Below are positions 8,751-19,024 of a DNA stretch of 64,000 nucleotides, piece after piece. Position 1 is the first letter of the stretch. The number at the start of each line of letters is the position of its first letter. The notes beneath the pieces are model-generated. The model did no database searches, was not told the origin of the DNA, and worked only from the letters and a program-made list of their open reading frames with translations. The translations under genes were made by a program, and so were the position numbers. The stretch comes from Limihaloglobus sulfuriphilus (GTDB taxonomy: Bacteria > Planctomycetota > Phycisphaerae > Sedimentisphaerales > Sedimentisphaeraceae): the NCBI RefSeq assembly GCF_001999965.1, contig NZ_CP019646.1, positions 3,162,001-3,226,000 of the forward strand. Reading direction: 5' to 3'.

Positions 8751-10085
8751 CTATCGGAGATGTTTGTCCGCAAAATCCATATATCGCTGCCAGTCGTATT
8801 CTGTCAGGTCATGTTTGCCGTCTCTGATGTGGTAGCCGAGATGCCCGTTCTGGATCGGGGTATTGAGCGGCGGCATCTGTTCGGCTCCGAGCCCCTTTAG
8901 CCCCATAAGCTCCCATGCCGGCGAGGCGTATTTTGCCGATAGAAACTCACCCCGCGGGTCAGCCCATAAGTCCTGGTCGGCACTGGCAATATATGCCGGA
9001 CGTGGTGCGATTAGTGCTATAAGCATGTGCTGGTCAACCGGCAGCGAGCTTTCATTGCCGTTATATTGTTGGAAGTTTTCGCAAAACCAGTGCGGGAAAC
9101 GCGTGTTAATCCTTTTGAGTGCTTCTCCGTAGCACCTTCGGCTCAGTGCCGCCCCGCCGCAGCCGGAATTGTTGGAGATTACCATGGCGAATCTTTCGTC
9201 GGTCGCTCCGGCCCAGAGAGACGTTTTGCCGAGACGCGAGTGGCCGAGCACGGCGATTTTTGTGTGGTCGATGTCGCTGTCAGTTTCAAAATAGTCCATC
9301 GCACGGCTAAGTCCCCACGCCCAGGCGGCGATTGTGCCCCAGGAGTCCGGATCTCTTTTGCCGTCGGCGGGGTTGTCAAAGAGCGGATGAACGCCGTTTT
9401 TAAAGCCATCGTGATAATCAGGGTCGATATCGCCGCAGTAAATGGTCGCAAAGCCGTAGCCGCGGGCAATGATTGACTCAACCGGATACCGCTGCGAACG
9501 TTTCCCCCGTGAGGCCTCGTTTGCTTCTTCACCGTTTGGAATCCAGCTTTCTGTGAGCCTGACAGCCGGGTCATCGCAGACTGTGTGGTTGCCGCGGAAG
9601 TTCAGCAGCAAGAACAGCGGCACAGGTTTTTCGGCTTTAGCGGGCAGATAGATTAGAACATCCATCCCGGGCCCGTCATCGTTTTGTGTGAAACTTACGC
9701 GCACCTGTTTGCGCAGGGCGGTAGAATTCAGTGCGGTGCTGCTCTTTTCAAACACATTGAATTTCAAGGCGTGCGGGCGTTTGGGTGATTTGCCGAAGAC
9801 ATGGGTTTCAAAAAGCTCCAGTATCTCGCCGCGGCGTTTTGTCTTCCATATTTGGGCGGTCATTTTTTCTTTGCCCCGGGTATCGAACAGCTCGGGCAGT
9901 TCATAATCGGGCACATCGGATTCCCGGTATATTACGCCGTCCTTGCGGGCAAGCAGCTTTTGAACCAGTGTCGCATCTGCCTGCCAGGTGTTCGGGGGTG
10001 CGGGTTCGGCGTCATCTCCGCGGACAGTAAGTATTGATGCGGCAATTAGTAACAACAGAGAAAGTGTATTGAATGTTATCTTCAT
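8751..10085 (-). CDS. Secreted CE15-type (glucuronoyl) esterase
   Basis: An alpha/beta hydrolase of 444 residues with signal peptide 1-23. The nucleophile motif is GHSRLGKTSLWAGATDERFA (S283). Then come the SNNSGCGGAALSRR segment typical of bacterial CE15, LIAPRPAYIASADQDLWADP with the acid region, and the catalytic His in DGKHDLTEYDW (H425). CE15 enzymes cleave ester bonds between glucuronoxylan and lignin; related sequences are often labelled acetylxylan esterase. The gene stands alone between direct copies of a composite repeat (8618 and 10288), suggesting acquisition or mobilisation as a unit. Confidence 0.85.
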   Translation of the reverse strand: MKITFNTLSLLLLIAASILTVRGDDAEPAPPNTWQADATLVQKLLARKDGVIYRESDVPDYELPELFDTRGKEKMTAQIWKTKRRGEILELFETHVFGKSPKRPHALKFNVFEKSSTALNSTALRKQVRVSFTQNDDGPGMDVLIYLPAKAEKPVPLFLLLNFRGNHTVCDDPAVRLTESWIPNGEEANEASRGKRSQRYPVESIIARGYGFATIYCGDIDPDYHDGFKNGVHPLFDNPADGKRDPDSWGTIAAWAWGLSRAMDYFETDSDIDHTKIAVLGHSRLGKTSLWAGATDERFAMVISNNSGCGGAALSRRCYGEALKRINTRFPHWFCENFQQYNGNESSLPVDQHMLIALIAPRPAYIASADQDLWADPRGEFLSAKYASPAWELMGLKGLGAEQMPPLNTPIQNGHLGYHIRDGKHDLTEYDWQRYMDFADKHLR

Positions 10086-10193
10086 TTGTTCAATCCAGCC
10101 AGGTTTTTATTTGTTATATGGTTATCCGGCGAGTCAACATGCGGCCTGCCCTGCAAAATTTGCAATCCTATAGCCGCTAATATTATACGACAA

Positions 10194-10233
10194 ACAGGCT
10201 TCATGTCAATATAACAGGCTTCATGTCAATATA
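10194..10233. repeat. 20-bp perfect tandem duplication
   Basis: ACAGGCTTCATGTCAATATA occurs twice head to tail (10194-10213 and 10214-10233). This is a simple recent duplication in the gap between the CE15-type esterase and the PEP-CTERM gene. Confidence 0.9.
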
Positions 10234-10287
10234 ATCAGTTACAGGTTGAACGCATCGGGGTGTTTTGGTAAGAGTTCAAACTTTAGT

Positions 10288-10420
10288 TGTATCAAAAAAA
10301 GGGGTCAGACACCTTTGAATTAATATTCCTTTTAAATATCTGCGGGAAAAGATTTTATAACGATGAGAGACGTATGCAATACGTCTCTACCGGGTTGGAG
10401 CAAAATCTTGAATTTGCTCT
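10288..10420. repeat. Composite repeat, copy B, plus AT-stem hairpin
   Basis: Palindrome AAAGGGGTCAGACACCTTT (10298-10316), linker with TATCTGCGGGAAAAGATTT, then a perfect hairpin: AGAGACGTAT (10366-10375), loop GCA, complement to 10388, foot CTAC 10387-10390. Directly after it lies a degenerate GAGCAAAATC/GAATTTGCTC hairpin (10398-10417) with foot CTGC. It is the direct-orientation partner of copy A at 8618-8725. Confidence 0.8.
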
Positions 10421-10480
10421 GCCAAGGCTTCCATCAAAAATTTACACATAATATAATATTGTTTCTATTAAAAATTGCGC

Positions 10481-10509
10481 TTGACAATCCGGCGGGTGAG
10501 TATTATAAT
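10481..10509 (+). promoter_or_regulatory. Consensus sigma-70 promoter
   Basis: TTGACA (10481-10486), a 17-base spacer and TATAAT (10504-10509): both hexamers perfect. The expected start is near 10516, about 230 bases before the PEP-CTERM gene, which leaves a long untranslated leader. Confidence 0.85.
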
Positions 10510-10515
10510 TTCACA

Positions 10516-10744
10516 GGATCATTCGGGAAAAATGATCCGGAAAGTTTAACAGGGAAATAAACGGAAAAGACCATGGAAGCGGGCTTTTTTTATACACTGC
10601 TTTGAGTTGCGTTTTTGATTTGAATCACAAGCCGCTTTCGAGGGTCATTTTCAAAAGTAAAATTGGGAAATCTGCTCCGCCGCGGGATGAATATCCAGGG
10701 AAAACGCGCCGGCAGTTCTGCTAAAAACGCAGAAAGGGAAAAAA
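10516..10744 (+). promoter_or_regulatory. Structured 5' leader of PEP-CTERM gene
   Basis: The predicted transcript starts with hairpin GGATCATT (10516-10523) / AATGATCC (10531-10538), of the kind that protects 5' ends. A long interrupted stem follows: GACC, GGAAGCG and GCTT (10569-10586) pair with AAGC, CGCTTTC and GGTC (10629-10646). A last hairpin, TTCTGC (10716-10721) / GCAGAA (10729-10734), sits just before the AAAGGGA ribosome-binding site. I recognise no known riboswitch class. Function unknown. Confidence 0.5.
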
Positions 10745-11458
10745 ATGAGAGAAAAAAAGAGATTTTTTTACGCAGCTCTAATCGTAAGTCTTTTATTCAC
10801 AACATTTTCAAACGCACGTTTTGATAACGGGAGATTGTACCATCATGAAGGTACTGTTGAATATGGTGTGGTTCCATATGGTATTCCCGTTACAGGATTA
10901 GCAGTAGGTGCTACATACACAGGAACTGATTTGGCTAGCCTTGAGGACGATATTGGCTATATTAGAATTGCATTTTTAAGTAGGCCTAGTTCCTTACGGA
11001 TAATGTACTTTGAAAATGTTGACATAAACACTACCTACATACACGAATTTAAACAACAAGAGACAATATCGGATACCAGTACCATAAAGCTTAATACAGT
11101 TGGGGATGATTATACTAAGTGGACTGAGTTTGAATTATCAACCGAATTTGCTGTGAGCGAACAAGCCACTTCCATAACGATAATGTATGAATTGTATTTT
11201 GATGAGGGAGATTATTGGGTACAATGTATAGATACCGATATGACAATCACGCCAAGACCCGATAATAGAAACCCGGGTGGTGATGTGATGTATTATAATA
11301 CGGGGGGGATAATACCAGGATGGACGACTCTTTATGAAGCTACTTCTCCTAATGATACGCATTCAGCTAACTGGTGTATCGAGGTGGTAGCCGTTCCCGA
11401 GCCGGCGACGGCAGTTATTCTGGTTTTTGGCGGGCTGTATTGCCTGCGTAAACGGTAA
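10745..11458 (+). CDS. PEP-CTERM sorted surface protein
   Basis: A 237-residue exported protein. The signal peptide is about residues 1-24 and the C-terminal sorting signal begins VPEPATAVILVFGG and ends in the basic stop LRKR. PEP-CTERM proteins are processed by an exosortase (EpsH/XrtA family) and end up at the cell surface or in the matrix. The middle is a beta-rich domain I do not recognise, with several acidic and aromatic stretches. No exosortase gene is in the window. The ATG is preceded by AAAGGGA. The gene is more AT-rich than dnaN downstream. Confidence 0.85.
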   Translation: MREKKRFFYAALIVSLLFTTFSNARFDNGRLYHHEGTVEYGVVPYGIPVTGLAVGATYTGTDLASLEDDIGYIRIAFLSRPSSLRIMYFENVDINTTYIHEFKQQETISDTSTIKLNTVGDDYTKWTEFELSTEFAVSEQATSITIMYELYFDEGDYWVQCIDTDMTITPRPDNRNPGGDVMYYNTGGIIPGWTTLYEATSPNDTHSANWCIEVVAVPEPATAVILVFGGLYCLRKR

Positions 11459-11579
11459 GTTTCGGTTATAAAAAATTCTAATTTAATCTTTATAACACTT
11501 GTTGCTTTTTTTCTAATTTTGAGTACAATAAGCGCAATATATTGTATTTGTATCTAAATGTACCTAAACAGAGGTGTTT

Positions 11580-12692
11580 ATGAAGATTAAATTTAATCGT
11601 TCAGTACTCCAGGAAGCATTGGGGCTGATAGCGACAGTGGTGCCGCTGAAGACACCAAAACCGATTCTCCGCTGTTTTAAGATCACGGCGGAAAACGATG
11701 CGGTTTTAATAAGCGCGACCGACCTTGAGGTTGGTATAACCTGCAAGATAACCCATGCCCAGGTAGAGGAGCCCGGCAGCGCGGTTCTGCCCGCTGATAA
11801 GGCCAATTCCATTGTCCGTGAGAGCTCGGATGATGTACTGGTTTTCGAGGATTCCAGCGAGGATATGAGCATAAACATCGAAGGCCAGGACAGCCGCTAC
11901 ACTATCTACGGCCACGATATCGATCAGTTTCCTACCGTGCCCAATGACACCGGCGAGACGGCGTTTGATATGAAGCTGGGCGTTCTGCAGATAGCCATCG
12001 AGCAGACTGTGTTTGCCTCGGCCAAGCAGAGCACGCGGTATTCGCTCAACGGGATTCTCTGGGAGCTCGAGGATAAAGTGCTGACAATTGTCGGCTCTGA
12101 CGGAAGGCGTCTGGCAAGGTATCAGACCAGGCTGGATAACGTGTATGAAGCTGCGGGCGAGGAGCAGGTACGGGTTATTGTGCCTACGAAAACTATGGGG
12201 CTGATAGACCGGATCGGCGCTGCCCCGGACGAGGTTGTCTCGGTCGGTTTCAGGAACAACCAGATCGTTCTCAGCTGCGGCGGCGTGGTGATCAGCTCGA
12301 ACCTGGTCGAAGGGCGTTTCCCGCGTTACCAGGATATAATCCCCGACGACTGCGACAAGACGCTCACAGTTGATACAGATGTTCTTCTAAGTGCCGTACG
12401 CAGGGCGTCGCTGCTTGTAAGTGCCGATTCAAAAGGGATTAAGGTTACTTTAGACGATGGTATAATGATTATTTCCGGCCGCTCTCCCGAGACTGGAGAT
12501 GCCCAGATCAACCTGCCGGTAGATTATACAGATGACCAGCTGGTCATCGGCTTTAACCCGCAGTACCTTATCGATGTTCTTCGGGTAGCGGATCAGGACC
12601 AGGTAACCCTGGAGTTTAAAACCTCCGACAGGCCCGGTGTGGTCAAGCTCGGATCGAAGTATATTTATATCATTATGCCGACAGATATTTAA
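11580..12692 (+). CDS. dnaN: DNA polymerase III sliding clamp (beta)
   Basis: The beta clamp tethers DNA polymerase III to the template. About 370 residues form three clamp domains: N-terminal MKIKFNRSVLQEAL, the middle TRYSLNGILWEL segment (central-domain hallmark) and the C-terminal end IIMPTDI, equivalent to the MPMR(L)-type terminus. I chose ATG 11580 over GTG 11574 because GAGG at 11571-11574 gives a 5-base spacing and homologues start at MK. dnaA, normally just upstream, is missing; instead a PEP-CTERM gene precedes. The next genes are dciA-like and gyrB. Confidence 0.96.
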   Translation: MKIKFNRSVLQEALGLIATVVPLKTPKPILRCFKITAENDAVLISATDLEVGITCKITHAQVEEPGSAVLPADKANSIVRESSDDVLVFEDSSEDMSINIEGQDSRYTIYGHDIDQFPTVPNDTGETAFDMKLGVLQIAIEQTVFASAKQSTRYSLNGILWELEDKVLTIVGSDGRRLARYQTRLDNVYEAAGEEQVRVIVPTKTMGLIDRIGAAPDEVVSVGFRNNQIVLSCGGVVISSNLVEGRFPRYQDIIPDDCDKTLTVDTDVLLSAVRRASLLVSADSKGIKVTLDDGIMIISGRSPETGDAQINLPVDYTDDQLVIGFNPQYLIDVLRVADQDQVTLEFKTSDRPGVVKLGSKYIYIIMPTDI

Positions 12693-12733
12693 ACCCGCTG
12701 AGGTGTTGAGAGTCTCTGTTTAGGCGGCTTTTA

Positions 12734-13081
12734 ATGAGTGACGATTTTGAAAAAGCCCAGAATCAGCTTAAATGGCTCAGGCAGCAGCAGAAACGCAGGC
12801 CGCCAGCCAGGAAGCTGGATAATATCCTCTCGGGATACATGAAGGGCGTAATAAGGCCGAAAAAACGCAAGGCCGCCCCGATAGTCGAGGCATGGGACGC
12901 GATTGTACCCCCCGGTCTCGGGGGGGTTGCGGTTGAGAGGGTTGATAAAGGCATACTGGTTATCAGGCTTGATGACGCGTCAATGCTTTATCAGATGGAA
13001 ATGCTCAAGCATGAGCTGCTCGCGGAGCTGAGAGATCGCTGTAAGCGAATATACGTCAAAGACATACGGTTTATAATATAA
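12734..13081 (+). CDS. DUF721 / DciA-like helicase-loading protein
   Basis: A 115-residue DUF721 protein. DciA, the ancestral bacterial loader of the DnaB helicase, belongs to this family. The core reads IVEAWDAIVPP, then a strand-rich part (GILVIRLDDASMLYQMEM) and the end DRCKRIYVKDIRFII, preceded by a basic N-terminus (RRPPARK). It sits 41 bases after dnaN and 54 before gyrB, where recF stands in many bacteria, which supports a replication role. Function by family, not by a visible catalytic motif. Confidence 0.8.
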   Translation: MSDDFEKAQNQLKWLRQQQKRRPPARKLDNILSGYMKGVIRPKKRKAAPIVEAWDAIVPPGLGGVAVERVDKGILVIRLDDASMLYQMEMLKHELLAELRDRCKRIYVKDIRFII

Positions 13082-13120
13082 CAGCAGAAACGGCATAAAG
13101 CCATAATATAAATTATTTAA

Positions 13121-15604
<2,484 letters not shown>

Positions 15605-15674
15605 ATAGAATTTGCAGTAAGAAATGGATATATAAGATAATATTATCCTTTATGCCTTAAATAAGGAGAAAACT

Positions 15675-16355
15675 ATGCGTAAGACAATTATACTGACAGC
15701 CGTTTTGTTGATATTTGCGGTTTTAAGCGGGTGCCGCAGCCAGAGACCCTCAGATGTCAAAGAGCTCACCCGTGAAGAGCAGCTCCAGAAAGCGGTCGAA
15801 CGAAACTACCGCAAAGCCGAGCCGCATTATGAACTTGGCGTGTACTATATGCAGAGCGGGATGCTTGAGCGGGCGGAGTCCGAGTTCAACATCGCTCTCA
15901 ACTGTGATCCTGTTTATAAAGAAGCACAGGCGGCGATGGTTTCTGTGCAGGACAAACTTGGGAACCCCGAAAGGTCAAAATTGCTTGCTGATACATACAT
16001 TGACCAGGCACGCAACAACGCGGCGGAGTCATTCCTGCTGGGCAGGGCGTTTCAGCGGCATTTCTACGAGGACTACGCTGTAAAATGTTATCATAACGCC
16101 GAGCGGCTTGCTCCCGAATCGGCGGTTTTGAACAAATATCTCGGATACTACTACCTGCGTAAAGGTGATAAGGCCAAAGCCGAATCATACCTGACGCGCA
16201 GCTTCCACCTCGACCCGTATCAGCCCGATGTCAGCAGTGAGCTGGGCAAGCTCGGCGTCGTGGTTGAGATACCGCCGGAGAGCCAGAGAAACATTTTCCA
16301 GAGGGTTACCGACCCGCTCGCCGACCTGTTCAAACGGGAAGAGATAAAAGAATAA
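15675..16355 (+). CDS. TPR-repeat lipoprotein
   Basis: A 226-residue lipoprotein: signal MRKTIILTAVLLIFAVLSGC with lipobox LSGC, lipidation at C20. At least three to four TPR units follow (YELGVYYMQSGMLERAESEF; ESFLLGRAFQRHFYEDYAVKC; LNKYLGYYYLRKGDKAKAES). It resembles PilF-type pilotins in architecture. The secretin at 30790 would be a natural partner for a pilotin, but they are 14 kb apart, so this is only a suggestion. It starts 70 bases after gyrB behind AAGGAG. Confidence 0.85.
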   Translation: MRKTIILTAVLLIFAVLSGCRSQRPSDVKELTREEQLQKAVERNYRKAEPHYELGVYYMQSGMLERAESEFNIALNCDPVYKEAQAAMVSVQDKLGNPERSKLLADTYIDQARNNAAESFLLGRAFQRHFYEDYAVKCYHNAERLAPESAVLNKYLGYYYLRKGDKAKAESYLTRSFHLDPYQPDVSSELGKLGVVVEIPPESQRNIFQRVTDPLADLFKREEIKE

Positions 16356-16385
16356 CTTTCGCTTGCATCAGGTGGGTGAAATAAC

Positions 16386-16413
16386 TTGACTTGACCGGCA
16401 AAATGGGTAACAT
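16386..16413 (+). promoter_or_regulatory. Likely promoter of tRNA-Leu
   Basis: TTGACT (16386-16391), 16-base spacer, TAACAT (16408-16413). The expected start is about 7 bases before the tRNA 5' end, which fits a stable-RNA promoter. Confidence 0.6.
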
Positions 16414-16426
16414 TCCCCTACCACAA

Positions 16427-16511
16427 GCCGGAGTGGCGGAATTGGCAGACGCGAAGGATTCAAAATCCTTTGGCCGTAAAGGCCGTGTGGGTTCGAGTCC
16501 CACCTTCGGTA
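16427..16511 (+). tRNA. tRNA-Leu (anticodon CAA)
   Basis: An 85-base class II tRNA. Acceptor GCCGGAG pairs with CTTCGGT (with G1-U72 and G5-U68 wobbles). The D arm has GGAATTGGCAGACGC, the anticodon stem AAGGA/TCCTT encloses loop TTCAAAA (anticodon CAA, reads UUG), and the long variable arm is TGGCCGTAAAGGCCGT. The T arm is GTGGG-TTCGAGT-CCCAC and the discriminator is A. CCA is not encoded. Confidence 0.95.
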
Positions 16512-16558
16512 TTATTGCCGCGGCGATAATAAACCCGCGAAAAAATGTCGGCAAATCT

Positions 16559-16760
16559 GTAGAGACGCAATGCTTGCGTCTCTCTGCGTTATAATACTTT
16601 TACACCATAGATTTGAGAGAAGTGCGATATGTGTTTTTCCGTAAGATTTGTACCTCTTTCTGTTGCCATGGATTGAGAGCCGCATGCAATGCGGCTCTAC
16701 ATTGTTGTCGCGAACACCACCCAAACAGCTGCAAATTCGTAGAGACGCAAATGCTTTCGC
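16559..16760. repeat. Three REP-like hairpins downstream of tRNA-Leu
   Basis: Hairpin 1: foot GTAG (16559-16562), stem AGAGACGCAA, loop TGC, complement to 16583. Hairpin 2: stem AGAGCCGCAT (16676-16685), loop GCA, complement to 16698, foot CTAC 16697-16700. Hairpin 3: a decayed copy with GTAG at 16739-16742 and only a partial second arm. Hairpins 1 and 2 form an inverted pair, and their stems differ by a compensating A-T to C-G exchange. Confidence 0.85.
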
Positions 16761-16812
16761 TTTTCAAAAATAACATTTTTATTTTTGGCATAATTGGTAT
16801 ATACTTTCCGGT

Positions 16813-17745
16813 ATGTTCAGCAGGATGTTATCTTTCTATACTAAGTATTTCGCGCTTTGGGTAATTATATTCGGCATTGTCGCGTATTTTTTCCCCGCGC
16901 CGTTTGTCAGTCTCAAAGCGGGGATGGACTGGTTTTTCGCGCTGACTATGTTCGGCATAGGTGCGGTATTAAGCATAAAAGATTTTAAGCAAATCGCCCT
17001 GAATCCTTTGGTTGTATTGATTGGTTCCTGCGCCCAGTTCACTATCATGCCGATAGGCGCTTTCATTGTCGCAAAATCATTTGGCCTCTCCCCGGAAGTT
17101 ACGGTTGGGCTGATACTTACAGGCTCGGCTCCCGGGGCGATGGCGAGTAATGTGATGAGCTATATCGCCAAAGCCGACACCGCATACTCCGTATCGCTGA
17201 CAACCGTATCAACACTGCTTTGCCCCCTTCTCACGCCCGGACTGACTTTTCTGCTTGCCGGCACGAGCATCGACGTTGATTTTTTCGCGATGATGCTAAG
17301 TGTAATAAAGATGGTGATACTGCCGCTGGCACTGGGTTTTGGAGTTCGGTATGTGCTCAAAGACCGGATAAAGACGATCCTCGGTATATTTCCCGCAATA
17401 TCGGTTACGTTCATAATATTTATATGCAGCCTCGTGATCGCGCTGAACAGGGACTATATGCTGCTGCTTACGGTGCCGGTTTTCGCGGCGGCCGTGATAC
17501 TGAATATCTACGGCATGCTTTCGGGTTACGGTGCGGCAAAGCTGTTCAAGATGGACATACGGAAAAGAAGGACGCTTTCGATCGAAATCGGTATGCAGAA
17601 CGCCGGCCTGGGCACGGTGCTGGCACTCAAGCATTTCGGCGAAAAATCCGCAGTGCCGGCAGTGATCTTTGTGTTTGTCTGCATTATAACAGCCTCCGTG
17701 ACAGCTGAAATATGGCAAAGGAGAAACTTAACCGAAGCGGCGTAA
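16813..17745 (+). CDS. Bile acid:sodium symporter (BASS) family transporter
   Basis: A 310-residue integral membrane protein with about nine to ten hydrophobic segments, of the BASS/SBF family. Two sodium-site motifs are visible: GSAPGAMASNVMSYIAKAD (crossover helix 4) and SIEIGMQNAGLGTVLALKHF (crossover helix 9). It probably imports an organic acid with Na+. Bacterial members transport pantoate or other keto acids, and the true substrate cannot be read here. It is monocistronic, with REP-like hairpins upstream and a hairpin about 75 bases downstream. Confidence 0.9.
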   Translation: MFSRMLSFYTKYFALWVIIFGIVAYFFPAPFVSLKAGMDWFFALTMFGIGAVLSIKDFKQIALNPLVVLIGSCAQFTIMPIGAFIVAKSFGLSPEVTVGLILTGSAPGAMASNVMSYIAKADTAYSVSLTTVSTLLCPLLTPGLTFLLAGTSIDVDFFAMMLSVIKMVILPLALGFGVRYVLKDRIKTILGIFPAISVTFIIFICSLVIALNRDYMLLLTVPVFAAAVILNIYGMLSGYGAAKLFKMDIRKRRTLSIEIGMQNAGLGTVLALKHFGEKSAVPAVIFVFVCIITASVTAEIWQRRNLTEAA

Positions 17746-17819
17746 TTTCTTAGATTTCACGCCAGAGCCTGTTGTATCTCTTACCCTTTTAAATCTTCCC
17801 CCGATTAAACGTTCAAACG

Positions 17820-17892
17820 ATATATGTTTTCAAAAACATATATAAAGACTTATGAAACAAAAGTTTACCAATAAAGGCTGTCTGACACCTTT
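17820..17892. repeat. AT-rich hairpin and TGTC-type palindrome
   Basis: ATATATGTTTT (17820-17830) pairs with 17833-17843 over an 11-bp stem and could stop transcription from the transporter gene, though no T tract follows. Bases 17873-17892 are a variant of the AAAGGTGTC/GACACCTTT palindrome with one extra C, just before the end of the UroD-like gene. Confidence 0.6.
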
Positions 17893-17897
17893 ATCTT

Positions 17898-18959
17898 TTA
17901 TACTGTCAGTTCATGCCACATTTCCAGCATTTCATGGCATTGATCTTGAATTTCAGGAAAAACAGTAGGTCTCAGAACACATCTTGCACCTGTCTTTTTG
18001 ATTATTTTTGAAATCCTTATAATATAATCTTGCCAAATTTCGTTTTCTTGTGCTGCAAGTTTACCGTAGAACACTGTGTCAGTTTCTGCGCATTTCTGCA
18101 ACAGCCACTCGGTATTGTACATCTCAGGATTACCCAGATCAATTGCCCTGACAAAATCACAGTCAAGAATCTTTTCATACAAGTATTCATGTTTACCGCA
18201 GTAATGAACAAAAGCACCACCAAAAGGTTTACTTGCCTGCTCCATATAGGGTATAGCGAATTCATCAATCATAGCCGGTGATAAAAGCGTATCGGTATCT
18301 TCAGAAAGCCTTGTACCGGCTTGAGGAAAGAAAAGCCCCTGCTGCGTTCCATGCCCATGAATCATTTCATTAGCAGGTTCTCCAATTTTCGCCTTTAAGA
18401 CTTTAGTAACTTCAACATAAAGATCAGTTATAATCCCCAGCAATTCTTTTGTCTGGTCAACTTCGGTAATCATTTCATAAAACAACTCATCACCACGCAG
18501 TAGATGAAGGATATCATAAACACCCTGAGTGTCTGGATGATAGCACTCTATCTCTTTGGATTTTATGGATCTATGAATACTGTAGAACTCTAAAGCCAAT
18601 CTCATCATCTGGGCATTTTCAATGTCTATATTCTTGAGAGACCGTATCTGATCAACCGTAAAATGACTGCCCGGCCAGGGCATCTGCCCATCACGAATCA
18701 TATAATCCTGACCGGCTATTGCCGGTATAAAAATTGTACCTAGATTTGGACGAATAGTAGGTATGCCATCTGTAGGCCAATCAATAATCGCCGAGGCACG
18801 TTTAATTTCAGACTCATACATTTTAGCTGGATCGGAAAATCGAGACTCATAATCATCAACATCATACTGAATCAGGTCCGCGGACGGAATAAATATCAAA
18901 CTTGGGCCATTGCCGGACCAAAAGGTGAAATGTAATTGTTTTTTAGCATTCAATTCCAT
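17898..18959 (-). CDS. Uroporphyrinogen decarboxylase-like (URO-D) protein
   Basis: A 353-residue TIM-barrel protein of the URO-D superfamily. The second half shows the family pattern: MIHGHGTQQGLFFPQAGTRL, an FVHYCGKHEYLYEKIL segment with His and Cys at metal-ligand positions, an AIDLGNPE strand, and YGKLAAQENEI. Members of this type are usually not heme enzymes but corrinoid-dependent methyltransferases or MtaA/CmuA relatives; the substrate is unknown. It is AT-rich compared with the replication genes. No corrinoid protein gene is adjacent. Confidence 0.75.
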   Translation of the reverse strand: MELNAKKQLHFTFWSGNGPSLIFIPSADLIQYDVDDYESRFSDPAKMYESEIKRASAIIDWPTDGIPTIRPNLGTIFIPAIAGQDYMIRDGQMPWPGSHFTVDQIRSLKNIDIENAQMMRLALEFYSIHRSIKSKEIECYHPDTQGVYDILHLLRGDELFYEMITEVDQTKELLGIITDLYVEVTKVLKAKIGEPANEMIHGHGTQQGLFFPQAGTRLSEDTDTLLSPAMIDEFAIPYMEQASKPFGGAFVHYCGKHEYLYEKILDCDFVRAIDLGNPEMYNTEWLLQKCAETDTVFYGKLAAQENEIWQDYIIRISKIIKKTGARCVLRPTVFPEIQDQCHEMLEMWHELTV

Positions 18960-19024
18960 TCAGTATTGTCCTTCTATAGAAGATTTGCAATCTAAGGTTG
19001 TCCCCATGTTTGTACATTGAACCT

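Noticed and set aside
16330-16594. Reading frames on both strands across 16391-16594.
   Set aside because: They overlap tRNA-Leu; the antisense peptide with LEPTRPLRPKDFE is the well-known spurious translation of tRNA-Leu.
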